From NCBI RefSeq assembly GCF_000834655.1, contig NZ_JXQQ01000049.1, positions 1 through 64,000 of the forward strand: 64,000 nt of DNA. Reading direction: 5' to 3'. Positions within the stretch are counted from its first letter, which is position 1. Every line of letters starts with the position of its first letter. Under the pieces are notes generated by a model that saw only the letters and a list, made by a program, of their open reading frames with translations, did no database searches and had not been told where the DNA came from. This stretch comes from Variovorax paradoxus. GTDB lineage: Bacteria > Pseudomonadota > Gammaproteobacteria > Burkholderiales > Burkholderiaceae_C. This document shows, piece by piece, positions 32,771-41,302 of the stretch. The position numbers and the translations under genes were made by a program.

Positions 32771-32878
32771 CCTTCCCCTTCCGGAGGAAGGCTGGGATGG
32801 GGGCAAGCGGCGCTTCAAAGGCCGCAGCGTCGTGAAGGCCGCTTGCCCCCCACCCCAGCCCTCCCCCGGAAGGGGAGG
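32771..32878. repeat. Large imperfect inverted repeat
   Basis: Arms of about 41 bases (32771-32811 and 32838-32878) pair over most positions around a 26-base loop; both arms contain CCTTCCCC or CCCTCCCC next to GGAAGGGG-like sequence. It is the same repeat family as the one embedded in the permease gene. It lies between the aldolase and flavin monooxygenase genes and is probably a transcription attenuator or a REP-like element. Confidence 0.75.
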
Positions 32879-32890
32879 AAGAAAGTCAGG

Positions 32891-34000
32891 TCAGGCCGCC
32901 TTGCGAACGGAAGCCACGCGCTGCGCGACGAGTTCGCGCGTGCGCGGAATCAGCTCGCGTCCGTAGTCGGTCGCGTCTTCCAGCGGATCGAAGCCGCGGA
33001 TGAGGAACGTGGTCACGCCCAGGTCGTAGTAGTCCAGCAGCGCATCGGCCACCTGCTCGGGCGTGCCGACCAGCGCGGTGCTGTTGGAGCGGCCGCCGAT
33101 TTCCTGCGCGACGGCCGTCCAGAGGCGCTTGTCCACGCGCGGCCCCTTGTCGGCCGCGGCCAGCAGGCGCTTGGCGCCCTCGCTCTGCTGCGGGCCGCCG
33201 CGGTTGTAGCCCTGCACCACGCGCAGGCGCTTGGTCTCGGCCAGGATGTTCTCGGCGCGCGCCCAGGCGGCCTCTTCGGTTTCCGCGAGGATCGGGCGGA
33301 ACGACACCGAGAAGCGCACGCTGCGCCCGTGCTTGGCGGCTTCGGCGCGCACGCGCGTCGTGAGCTCGCGCGCCTGGTCGAGCGATTCGCCCCACAGCGC
33401 GTAGACGTCGGCGTACTTGCCCGCGACCGGAATCGCGGCTTCCGAGGCACCGCCGAAATACACCGGCACATGCGGCTTGCCGTTGCGCGTCTGCAGCGGC
33501 TTCACTTCGGAGAACGCGTTCTGGTAGCGGTAGTGCGCGCCTTCGTGGTCGAAGGGCTTCTCGGCGGTCCACACCTTGTGCAGCACGTCCAGGTATTCGT
33601 CGGTGCGCGCGTAGCGCTGGTCGTGATCGAGCCAGTCGCCGTCGCGGCGCTGCTCTTCGTCGGAACCGCCCGAGATGTAGTGCACGCCAAGCCGCCCGCC
33701 GCTGAACTGGTCGAGCGAGGCGAACTGCCGCGCCGCGAGCGTGGGCGCCACGAAGCCCGGACGGTGCGCGAGCATGAAGTGGATGCGCTCGGTCACCGAG
33801 GCGGCATATGCCACGGTGAGCGTGGCGTCGGGGCCGGTCGAATGGTGCGGCACCAGCACGCGGTCGAAGCCGGCGTTCTCGTGCGCCTGCGCGAAGGCGC
33901 GCACGTAGTCGCGGTCGATGGCCGGGCCCTTGGCGGCATGGATCTCCGAGACCTTCTGGCCCTGGATCATGCCGATGAATTCAACGTCGTTCTGGCTCAT
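32891..34000 (-). CDS. LLM class flavin-dependent monooxygenase, SsuD-like
   Basis: A 369-residue luciferase-like (bacterial alkanesulfonate monooxygenase-type) enzyme that uses FMNH2 and O2. The TIM-barrel motifs are visible: PHHSTGPDATLTVAYAAS, the RPGFVAPTLAARQFASLDQ segment and GGRLGVHYISGGSDEEQ. SsuD homologues release sulfite from alkanesulfonates, which suits the sulfonate-type ABC genes around it. The flavin reductase partner is not seen here. It follows a binding-protein gene by 37 bases. Confidence 0.92.
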   Translation of the reverse strand: MSQNDVEFIGMIQGQKVSEIHAAKGPAIDRDYVRAFAQAHENAGFDRVLVPHHSTGPDATLTVAYAASVTERIHFMLAHRPGFVAPTLAARQFASLDQFSGGRLGVHYISGGSDEEQRRDGDWLDHDQRYARTDEYLDVLHKVWTAEKPFDHEGAHYRYQNAFSEVKPLQTRNGKPHVPVYFGGASEAAIPVAGKYADVYALWGESLDQARELTTRVRAEAAKHGRSVRFSVSFRPILAETEEAAWARAENILAETKRLRVVQGYNRGGPQQSEGAKRLLAAADKGPRVDKRLWTAVAQEIGGRSNSTALVGTPEQVADALLDYYDLGVTTFLIRGFDPLEDATDYGRELIPRTRELVAQRVASVRKAA

Positions 34001-34037
34001 GGGTGTCCTTCGTTTGTTGTCGAGGTGTGGGGGTGTT

Positions 34038-35048
34038 TCAGGCGGCAGGCAGGCGCAGCACGTTTTCGAAGCTGCGGTCCCAGAGAGGCTTCACGTCGGC
34101 GGGGCCGTCGAGCACACCGATCTTCAGGAAGGTGTCGGCCACGTCCTGGTGGCTGCGCACCACCGCGTCGCTCACCGGGCCGAGGCTGTAGTCGCCGCTG
34201 CGGCCGTTGAAGAGTTCGACCAGGTCGCCGACGGGCACGCGCGTCTCGGCCGACTGCGCGCGCGCATAGGCCAGGAAGTTGCCGTTGATCCATGCGAACG
34301 AACGCTGCAGTCGCTGCAGCAGGTCGCTCAATGCCGCGCGGCGCAGCGTGTCGTCCAGCGCGCGCGGGTTGGCGTAGATCGGGAAGTTGCCCGAGAGATA
34401 ACCCACGCCGGTCTTGATGATCCGGGCGCCGTACTGGGTGCGCGCGATCTGGCCGTTGTAGCCGTAGATGGCCCAGGCATCGAAGTCGCCGCGCGCGAAG
34501 GCCGAGAGGCCGTCCGAGGGCGTGAGGCTCACGGCCTGGATGTCGTTGAACGAGAGGCCCGCCTCGGCCAGTTGCTTGGCCAGGTAGTAGTGCGAGGTGG
34601 TGGCGCGCACGTAGCCCACGCGCTTGCCCTTGAAGTCGGCGATCGAGCGGATCGGCGAATCCTTGCGCGCCAGCGTGGCCTGGTTGTTCAGGTCCTCGTG
34701 CGTCACGGCCACCAGGCGCACGCTGGATTTCTGGCGCGCCGCGAACACCGGCGGGATCTCGCTGCCCGAGCCCAGGTCGAGGGCGTCGCCGTTGATGGCC
34801 TCGATGTGCAGCACGCCGTTGTTGAGCTCGCGCCAGTCGATCCTGTAGGGCGTGTTGGCCTGGCCGGAGGCCTGAAGCAGCGGGCGCCACAGACCCTTGT
34901 AGGTGCCGACGCGCAAGGTCACGCCCGAGAGGTCGCGCGACGGCGTGGCGGCCTGGGCCGCATGCGTGCCGAGGCCGGCGGCGGCGGCGCCCCATGCGGC
35001 GGCGGCCTGGAGCAGGCTGCGGCGATCGAGCGGGAAATCGGGTTTCAT
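34038..35048 (-). CDS. ABC transporter substrate-binding protein
   Basis: A 336-residue periplasmic binding protein of the SsuA/TauA superfamily with a twin-arginine-like signal (DRRSLLQAAAAWGAAAAGLG). The core GTYKGLWRPLLQASGQ and SIADFKGKRVGYVRATTSHYY are family positions. It is the first gene of the minus-strand arm, divergent from the DszC-like gene across 156 bases (35049-35204) that probably hold both promoters; no clear -35/-10 pair is seen in that gap. Confidence 0.9.
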   Translation of the reverse strand: MKPDFPLDRRSLLQAAAAWGAAAAGLGTHAAQAATPSRDLSGVTLRVGTYKGLWRPLLQASGQANTPYRIDWRELNNGVLHIEAINGDALDLGSGSEIPPVFAARQKSSVRLVAVTHEDLNNQATLARKDSPIRSIADFKGKRVGYVRATTSHYYLAKQLAEAGLSFNDIQAVSLTPSDGLSAFARGDFDAWAIYGYNGQIARTQYGARIIKTGVGYLSGNFPIYANPRALDDTLRRAALSDLLQRLQRSFAWINGNFLAYARAQSAETRVPVGDLVELFNGRSGDYSLGPVSDAVVRSHQDVADTFLKIGVLDGPADVKPLWDRSFENVLRLPAA

Positions 35049-35204
35049 GCGTTGCGGTCTTTCGTCTTCCATGCCCACGGGAGCCATGGGAGAGAACCGA
35101 GACCGTACCGAGGCGCCCCGCAAAAGCGAACGCAGAAAAACGAGTTTGGATATGCAGGATGCGTCGTTTTCGGGCCGCCCGCCGGCCGGTACCGTGCGGG
35201 AACC

Positions 35205-36440
35205 ATGAGTGCACTCCCCCTGCGCCGCCCGTCGGCCACGCCTGAAGAAGCAACCCCCTCCTCCACCGTCGATGCCGCGCTGCTGGCCCGGCTGTCGGCC
35301 CAGTTCGCAGCGACAGCGGCCGACTACGACCGCAGCGGCGCCTTCCCGCAAGAGAACTTCGAGGCGCTGCAGGCGAACGGCCTGGTCGGCCTCGTCGCGC
35401 CCGCGGTGCACGGCGGCGGCAGCGCCACGCTGGCGACGGCACGGCGCGTGATCGGGGCCGTGGCGCGCGGCGAACCGGCCACCGCGCTGATCCTCACGAT
35501 GACCTACCTGCAGCACCACGCACTCACGCGCGGCGACAACCGGTGGCCGCCGCAACTACGCGAACGCGTGGCGCGCGATGCGGTGCAGCGCGGTGCGCTC
35601 ATCAACGCGCTGCGCGTGGAGCCTGCCCTCGGTTCGCCCTCGCGCGGCGGCCTGCCCTCCACCGTCGCACGCCGCGACGGCAACGGCTGGGCCATCGACG
35701 GCCACAAGCTCTACACCACCGGCATCGAGGGCCTGACCTGGCTCGCCGTGTGGGCGCGCACCGACGAGCCGACGCCGCGCACCGGCGTTTTCCTGGTGCC
35801 GCGCAACGCCCCTGGCGTGCGCGTGATCGCCAGCTGGGACCACCTGGGCCTGCGCGCCTCGGGCAGCCACGAAGTGATCTTCGAGAACGCGACCATCGAC
35901 CTGGACCACGCGGTCGACCTGCGCGCCCCCGCCGACTGGGCGCCCGATGCCGGCAGCCAGACCGACATCGACGCGCACGCCACGCAGCAGGCCTGGATGG
36001 TCGTGCTGCTCGGCAGCCTCTACGACGCGGTGGCACAGGCCGCGCGCGACTGGCTCGTGGGCTTTTTGAACCAGCGTGCACCCGGCAGCCTGGGCGCGCC
36101 GCTCGCCAGCCTGCCGCGTGTGCAGGAGCACGTCGGCGAGATCGAGGCGCTGCTGCGCACCAACCGCGTGCTGCTCGATGACGCGGCGGCAGCGGTCGAC
36201 AACGGCCACGCGCCGCCCGCCACCGACAGCGGCCTCCTCAAGTACACGGTGACGAACAACGCGATCCGCGCAGTCGAACTCGCGCTGCAGCTGAGCGGCA
36301 ACCATGGCCTCACGCGGCAGAACCCGCTGGAGCGCCACTACCGCGATGTGCTGTGCAGCCGCATCCACACGCCGCAGAACGATGCGATCCTGGTCGGCGC
36401 GGGCAAGCGCGCGCTGCTCGCGGCGGGAGTTGCCGCATGA
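35205..36440 (+). CDS. Acyl-CoA-dehydrogenase-fold monooxygenase, DszC/SfnB-like
   Basis: A 411-residue flavoprotein of the acyl-CoA dehydrogenase superfamily. It has the N-terminal, middle and C-terminal domains, with WAIDGHKLYTTGIEGLTW in the middle domain. In this superfamily the DszC and SfnB branches act as FMN-dependent monooxygenases on sulfur compounds, consistent with the neighbouring ABC and CDO genes. Fatty-acid oxidation is an alternative. It starts the plus-strand operon, and its stop overlaps the next ATG (ATGA). Confidence 0.88.
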   Translation: MSALPLRRPSATPEEATPSSTVDAALLARLSAQFAATAADYDRSGAFPQENFEALQANGLVGLVAPAVHGGGSATLATARRVIGAVARGEPATALILTMTYLQHHALTRGDNRWPPQLRERVARDAVQRGALINALRVEPALGSPSRGGLPSTVARRDGNGWAIDGHKLYTTGIEGLTWLAVWARTDEPTPRTGVFLVPRNAPGVRVIASWDHLGLRASGSHEVIFENATIDLDHAVDLRAPADWAPDAGSQTDIDAHATQQAWMVVLLGSLYDAVAQAARDWLVGFLNQRAPGSLGAPLASLPRVQEHVGEIEALLRTNRVLLDDAAAAVDNGHAPPATDSGLLKYTVTNNAIRAVELALQLSGNHGLTRQNPLERHYRDVLCSRIHTPQNDAILVGAGKRALLAAGVAA

Positions 36441-37417
36441 CCGACCCGCTCTTCTCCAGGGCATCGCGCCGCGATTGGCTGAAACAAGGCGCCGCGCTCT
36501 CGCTGGCTGCCACCGGTTCGCTGCGTGCATGGGCGCAGCCACCGACCACGCTCGTCCTCGGCGATCAGGCCGGCGGCCTGCGTTCCTTGTTCGAGGCGTC
36601 GAAGGCGCTCGAGGGCGCGCCGTTCGCCTACCGCTGGGCCAACTTCCAGGGCGCCGCGCCGCTGTTCGAGGCGCAGCGCAGCGCGGCGGTCGATACCGCG
36701 ATGGCGGGCGACCTGCCGGTGCTGGCCGCGGCGGTCGGCAAGACGCCGCTGAAGATCGTCGCCACGCGCGTCGGCAAGGCCGATTCGCTGGGCATCGTGG
36801 TGCAGCCCGATTCGCCCTTGCGAAGCGTGAGCGACCTGCGCGGCAAGACGGTGATCGTCTCTTCGGCGCGCGGCAGCATCTCGCAATACCAGCTCTATGG
36901 CGCGCTCGAGGAAGCCGGCGTGCCGCGCAGCGAAGTTACTGTGAAGTTCGTGCTGCCGACCGACGCGGCGGCCGCCTTCGCCTCGAAGCAGATCGACGCG
37001 TGGGCCGTCTTCGATCCGTACTACACGATCGCGGTCCAGCAAGGCGGGCGCATCCTGCGCGACGGGCGCGGCATCAACACCGCGCTGGGCTTCATCACCG
37101 CGAGCGAGCATTCGCTGGCCGACCCGGCCCGGCGCGCGGCCATCGTGCAGTTCCTCGACCGGCTGGGCCGCGCGGGCGACTGGGCACTGGCCAACCCCGA
37201 GGCCTATGCGCTGGCCTACAGCCAGCTCACGCGGCTGCCGATCGAGTCGGCGCGGATCATCACCGCGCGCGCGTCGGTGGCGGGCCGGCCGGTGAGCGAG
37301 GCGGACATCGTCGCGCTGCAGGCCGTGGCCGACCGCTCGGCGCGCGACGGCATCCTGCCGGTGCGCGTGGACGTGCGCGCCATCACCGACACCCAGCTCT
37401 GGAAGCGCCCCGCGTGA
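36437..37417 (+). CDS. ABC transporter substrate-binding protein, paralogue of 26761-27732
   Basis: A 326-residue binding protein. The core GDQAGGLRSLFEASKALEG and SSARGSISQYQLYGAL segment match the protein at 26761-27732, making them paralogues. A twin-arginine-like signal (SRRDWLKQGAALSLAATGSL) precedes the mature part. No permease lies in this arm, so it may feed the transporter of the opposite arm. Its stop overlaps a GTG start of the next gene (GTGA at 37414-37417). Confidence 0.88.
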   Translation: MTDPLFSRASRRDWLKQGAALSLAATGSLRAWAQPPTTLVLGDQAGGLRSLFEASKALEGAPFAYRWANFQGAAPLFEAQRSAAVDTAMAGDLPVLAAAVGKTPLKIVATRVGKADSLGIVVQPDSPLRSVSDLRGKTVIVSSARGSISQYQLYGALEEAGVPRSEVTVKFVLPTDAAAAFASKQIDAWAVFDPYYTIAVQQGGRILRDGRGINTALGFITASEHSLADPARRAAIVQFLDRLGRAGDWALANPEAYALAYSQLTRLPIESARIITARASVAGRPVSEADIVALQAVADRSARDGILPVRVDVRAITDTQLWKRPA

Positions 37418-38013
37418 TCGCGCCGCTGCGCGACTTCGTCGGCGCTTTCGGCCGGCTGCTCGACAGCGGGCCCGACGAGCCCCGCATCCTCCGCGAAGGC
37501 GGTGAGTTGCTCCGTGCGCTGGTCGCGCGCGACGACTGGCTGCCCGATGCCTTCGCACGGCCCGACCCGGCGCGTTACCAGCAGTTCCTGCTGCATGCCG
37601 ACAGCACCGAGCGCTTCTCGGTCGTGAGCTTCGTGTGGGGGCCGGGGCAGGCCACGCCGATCCACGACCACACGGTGTGGGGCCTCATCGGCATGCTGCG
37701 CGGCGCGGAATACAGCCAGGGCTACGCGTTCGACGGCGACGGCCGCGCACAGCCGCAGGGCGATGCGGTGCGGCTGGATGCCGGCGACGTGGAGGCCGTG
37801 TCGCCCAACGTCGGCGACGTGCATCGCGTGCACAACGCGCATGCGGACCGCGTGTCGATCAGCATCCACGTCTACGGCGCCAACATCGGCGCGGTACGGC
37901 GGCATACTTACCCGGCCGAGGGCGGGCGCAAGCCGTTCGTCTCGGGCTACTCCAACACGCTGCTTCCCAACCTCTGGGACCGCTCCGAAGAACTCAGATC
38001 GACCTTCGCATGA
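37414..38013 (+). CDS. Cysteine dioxygenase family protein
   Basis: A 199-residue cupin of the type I cysteine dioxygenase family. It oxidises a thiol to a sulfinate using Fe(II) and O2. The three-His iron site is intact: H84 and H86 in IHDHTVWG, and H137 in GDVHRVHN. The start is a GTG at 37414 overlapping the upstream stop. Substrates can be cysteine or other thiols such as 3-mercaptopropionate; the sulfur-rich context supports a thiol role. The rhodanese gene follows with an ATGA overlap. Confidence 0.92.
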   Translation: MIAPLRDFVGAFGRLLDSGPDEPRILREGGELLRALVARDDWLPDAFARPDPARYQQFLLHADSTERFSVVSFVWGPGQATPIHDHTVWGLIGMLRGAEYSQGYAFDGDGRAQPQGDAVRLDAGDVEAVSPNVGDVHRVHNAHADRVSISIHVYGANIGAVRRHTYPAEGGRKPFVSGYSNTLLPNLWDRSEELRSTFA

Positions 38014-39632
38014 CGACCGCTGCCTTTCCCCCCGTGCCCTTTGCCGCCGTGCGCGAACGACTCCTTGCGCGCGAAGAGACGGCGTTGCTCGATGTGCGCG
38101 AGGAAGATCCGTTCGCGCAGGAACATCCGCTGTGGGCCGCGAACCTGCCGCTCTCGAAGATCGAGATCGAGGCCTGGCGGCGCATTCCGCGGCGGGACAC
38201 GTTCATCGTGCTGTACGGCGCGCACGACGGGACCGACCTCGCACCGCTCGCGGCACGCACCTTCGCCGCGCTCGGCTACACGAACGTGCACCTGCTCGAT
38301 GGCGGCCTGGAAGGCTGGCGCGCCGCGGGCGGCGAGCTGTTCCGCGACGTGAACGTGCCGAGCAAGTCGTTCGGCGAACTGGTCGAGCACGAGCGGCACA
38401 CGCCCTCGCTCTCCGCGCGCGAAGTGAAGGCGCTGGTGGAAGCCAAGGCCAACGTGGTGGTGCTCGATGCGCGCCGCTACGACGAATACCAGACGATGAG
38501 CATTCCCTCGGCCACGAGCGTGCCCGGCGCGGAGCTGGTGCTGCGGGTGCGCGAACTCGCGCCCGATCCGTCGACGCAGGTGATCGTCAATTGCGCGGGG
38601 CGCACGCGCAGCATCATCGGCACGCAGTCGCTGGTGAACGCGGGCATTCCGAACCCGGTGGCGGCGCTGCGCAACGGCACGATCGGGTGGAAGCTCGCGG
38701 GGCAGGTGCTGGACCATGGGGCGGGCCGGCAGGCGCCGGCCGCTGTGTCCGATGCGCACCGTGCACAGGCAGCGGCCGATGCGCGGCGCGTGGCCGACAA
38801 GGCCGGCGTGCGGCGCATCGCGCTCGATGCGTTGCAGACGCTGGAAGCGCCGCACCGAACCGTCTATCGCTTCGACGTGCGCACGCCCGAGGAATACGCG
38901 GCGGGCCACCTGCCCGGCTTTGCGAGCGCGCCCGGCGGACAGCTGGTGCAGGAAACCGATCACCAGGTGCCGGTACGCGGCGCGCGCATCGTGCTGGCGG
39001 ACGACGATGGCGTGCGCGCATCGATGAGCGCTTCGTGGCTCGCACAGATGGGGTGGGAGGTCTACGTGCCTGACACGGCGCCGTCGGCGTCTGCGTTCGT
39101 CGAGAAGGTTGCGCCCTCGCCCACCTATCCGCCGGTTGCAGCCGCAGTCGGAGAGATCGCGCCCAAGTCGCTGGCCGAGTTGCTCAAGCAGCCCGGCACC
39201 GCCGTGCTCGACGTGACCACGAGCGCGAACTACGTGAAGCGCCACATTCCGGGTGCCTGGTATGTGATTCGCGCGCAGCTTGCGGGTGCGATCGATGCGG
39301 TGATTCCCGCATCGCAGCGCTATGTGCTGACCTGCGGCAGCAGCCTGCTCGCACGCTATGCCGCAGCCGATTTGCGCGCGCTGCTCGATGCGCGCGGACA
39401 AAGCGATGTGGAAGTGCTGGTGCTCACCGGCGGCAACGCGGCATGGTTCGCCGCCGGCCTCGACGCCGAGACCGGCGAGACGCGCCTGGCGACCGCGCGC
39501 ACCGATCGCTATCGCCGCCCCTACGAAGGTACCGATGCGCCCGCAGAGGCCATGCAGGCGTACCTCGATTGGGAGTACGGGCTGGTCGCGCAACTGGCGC
39601 GCGACGGGACGCATCACTTCAAGGTGATCTGA
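38010..39632 (+). CDS. Four-domain rhodanese-like sulfurtransferase
   Basis: A 540-residue protein with four tandem rhodanese domains (about 8-110, 130-235, 260-360 and 380-490). The active-site Cys is present in domain 2 (C195, NCAGRTRS) and domain 4 (C442, TCGSSLL). It is replaced in domain 1 (LYGAHDG) and domain 3 (LADDDG), so alternating domains look inactive. It transfers sulfane sulfur. It is the last gene of the coupled operon and ends at a strong terminator. Confidence 0.93.
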   Translation: MTTAAFPPVPFAAVRERLLAREETALLDVREEDPFAQEHPLWAANLPLSKIEIEAWRRIPRRDTFIVLYGAHDGTDLAPLAARTFAALGYTNVHLLDGGLEGWRAAGGELFRDVNVPSKSFGELVEHERHTPSLSAREVKALVEAKANVVVLDARRYDEYQTMSIPSATSVPGAELVLRVRELAPDPSTQVIVNCAGRTRSIIGTQSLVNAGIPNPVAALRNGTIGWKLAGQVLDHGAGRQAPAAVSDAHRAQAAADARRVADKAGVRRIALDALQTLEAPHRTVYRFDVRTPEEYAAGHLPGFASAPGGQLVQETDHQVPVRGARIVLADDDGVRASMSASWLAQMGWEVYVPDTAPSASAFVEKVAPSPTYPPVAAAVGEIAPKSLAELLKQPGTAVLDVTTSANYVKRHIPGAWYVIRAQLAGAIDAVIPASQRYVLTCGSSLLARYAAADLRALLDARGQSDVEVLVLTGGNAAWFAAGLDAETGETRLATARTDRYRRPYEGTDAPAEAMQAYLDWEYGLVAQLARDGTHHFKVI

Positions 39633-39653
39633 CCGCCCAGGTCGGCGCCAAAG

Positions 39654-39682
39654 AAAAAGGCCGGGGATCACCCGGCCTTTTT
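39654..39682. terminator. Bidirectional rho-independent terminator
   Basis: AAGGCCGGG-GATCA-CCCGGCCTT forms a perfect stem flanked by A-rich sequence on the left and a run of T on the right. It lies between the convergent rhodanese and helicase genes and can stop both. Confidence 0.9.
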
Positions 39683-39701
39683 TTTGCAGCGGTGGAGCCG
39701 A

Positions 39702-41171
39702 TCAGCTCGGCTCTGCGCTCTTGAAGAGCGCCGCGACCTTGCGCTTGCTCTTGATGTTGCTCGAGATGCCGCGCGCGGGCGCTGCCTTGGCGGCGGCTTC
39801 CCATGCCGGCGTGGCGTCGGCCTGGCCCGGCTCGTAGGGCTTGTCGAAGAACGGATCGCGCGGCGCCGAAGGCGCGCGGTGCGGGCGTCCGCCGCCACGG
39901 CGTGCGTCGGCCCCGATGCCGCTGCTGCGCTCGCGCGGCTGATCGAGCACGTCGCGTGCATCGCCGGCTTCGCCTTCCTCGCGCCAGTGGCGGCGTCCGT
40001 CGTTGATGCGGCCGCGCGGGCGGTCTTCCTCGAACTCGACGGGCTCGAGCTCGATCTTCTTCTTGATCAGCTTCTCGATGTCGGCCACCAGGCGCGCATC
40101 GTTGCCGCCGCTGGCAAAGCTCACCGCCAGGCCCGAGGCGCCGGCGCGGCCGGTGCGGCCGATGCGGTGCACGTAGTCTTCGGCGTTGAACGGAATATCG
40201 AAGTTGAAGACGGCGGGCACGTCCTTGATGTCCAGGCCGCGGGCCGCGACGTCGGTGCACACCAGGAGGTCGACTTCGCCGGCCTTGAACGAGGCCAGCG
40301 CCTTCAGGCGTTCGTCCTGGCTCTTGTCGCCGTGCAGCGCGGTGGTACGCAGACCGTCGCGCTCCAGCGAGCGTGCGAGGCGCGCGCAGCCGAGCTTGCT
40401 GTTGACGAACACGAAGGCCTGCGTGATGCCGCGCTGCTTGACGATCTGCTTGAGCGCACGGCGCTTGTCGTCGTCGGAGACGCTGTAGAAATGCTGCTCG
40501 ACGGTGGAGGCCGTCTCGTTCGGCCGCGCCACTTCGATGGTGACCGGGTTCTGCAGGTAGCTGCCGGCCAGCCGCTTGATCTCGGGCGAGAACGTGGCCG
40601 AGAACAGGAGCGTGGTGCGCTGCTTGGGCAGGTAGCTCAGGATGCGCTGCAGGTCGGGCAAAAAGCCGATGTCCAGCATGCGGTCGGCTTCGTCGAGCAC
40701 CACGTACTCGACCTGGTTGAGCACCGCGTTCTTGGCTTCGATGTGATCGAGCAGGCGGCCCGGCGTGGCCACCAGCACCTCGACGCCCTTCTTCAGTTCC
40801 AGCGTCTGCGGCTTCATGTCGATGCCGCCGAACACCACCGTGCTGCGCAGGTTGGTGTACTTGGCGTACAGCTTGACCTGCTGCGCGACCTGGTCGGCCA
40901 ACTCGCGCGTGGGCAGCAGCACGAGCGCGCGCACCGGATGCCGCGCGGGCGAGGTGGAGGCGTTTTCGTGCTTGAGCATGCGCTGCAGCAGGGGGAGCGA
41001 GAACGCCGCCGTCTTGCCGGTGCCGGTCTGCGCGGCGCCCATCACATCCTGGCCCGAAAGCACGACCGGAATGGCCTGCTCCTGGATCGGTGTCATGGTC
41101 TCGTAGCCCATTTCGGCTACGGCGCGGGCCAGCGGTTCTGCCAGCGATAGATTGGAGAAGGAGCTTGTCAT
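39702..41171 (-). CDS. rhlE: DEAD-box RNA helicase
   Basis: A 489-residue ATP-dependent RNA helicase with complete motifs: Q-motif, AQTGTGKT, PTRELA, TPGR, DEAD, SAT, and HRIGRTGRAG. The C-terminal extension (about 375-489) is basic and Pro/Arg rich (RGGGRPHR), as in RhlE proteins, where it binds RNA or ribosomes. It is cytoplasmic. Assignment to rhlE is based on overall length and tail. Confidence 0.93.
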   Translation of the reverse strand: MTSSFSNLSLAEPLARAVAEMGYETMTPIQEQAIPVVLSGQDVMGAAQTGTGKTAAFSLPLLQRMLKHENASTSPARHPVRALVLLPTRELADQVAQQVKLYAKYTNLRSTVVFGGIDMKPQTLELKKGVEVLVATPGRLLDHIEAKNAVLNQVEYVVLDEADRMLDIGFLPDLQRILSYLPKQRTTLLFSATFSPEIKRLAGSYLQNPVTIEVARPNETASTVEQHFYSVSDDDKRRALKQIVKQRGITQAFVFVNSKLGCARLARSLERDGLRTTALHGDKSQDERLKALASFKAGEVDLLVCTDVAARGLDIKDVPAVFNFDIPFNAEDYVHRIGRTGRAGASGLAVSFASGGNDARLVADIEKLIKKKIELEPVEFEEDRPRGRINDGRRHWREEGEAGDARDVLDQPRERSSGIGADARRGGGRPHRAPSAPRDPFFDKPYEPGQADATPAWEAAAKAAPARGISSNIKSKRKVAALFKSAEPS

Positions 41172-41244
41172 TGAGCCCGCTATTGTCGCATTGCCGCAAA
41201 AAACGGCAGTGACGGCGCCGTGACAACGTCCGCGCCGCCTGTAT

Positions 41245-41263
41245 TGCTATTTATTCAATAGCA
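41245..41263. terminator. Hairpin TGCTATT-TATTC-AATAGCA
   Basis: A perfect 7-bp stem with a 5-base loop between the metallopeptidase stop and the helicase start. This A/T-rich hairpin recurs in Comamonadaceae intergenic regions from memory and probably helps to end transcription. It lies upstream of the helicase start. Confidence 0.5.
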
Positions 41264-41302
41264 TCCAACCGAACAAACACGGGCCTCGCGGGCCCATGAA
41301 GC

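Noticed and set aside
35205-36440. Fatty-acid beta-oxidation acyl-CoA dehydrogenase
   Set aside because: The fold permits it, but the coupled CDO, rhodanese and sulfonate-type ABC genes make a DszC/SfnB-like role more likely; kept only as an alternative.
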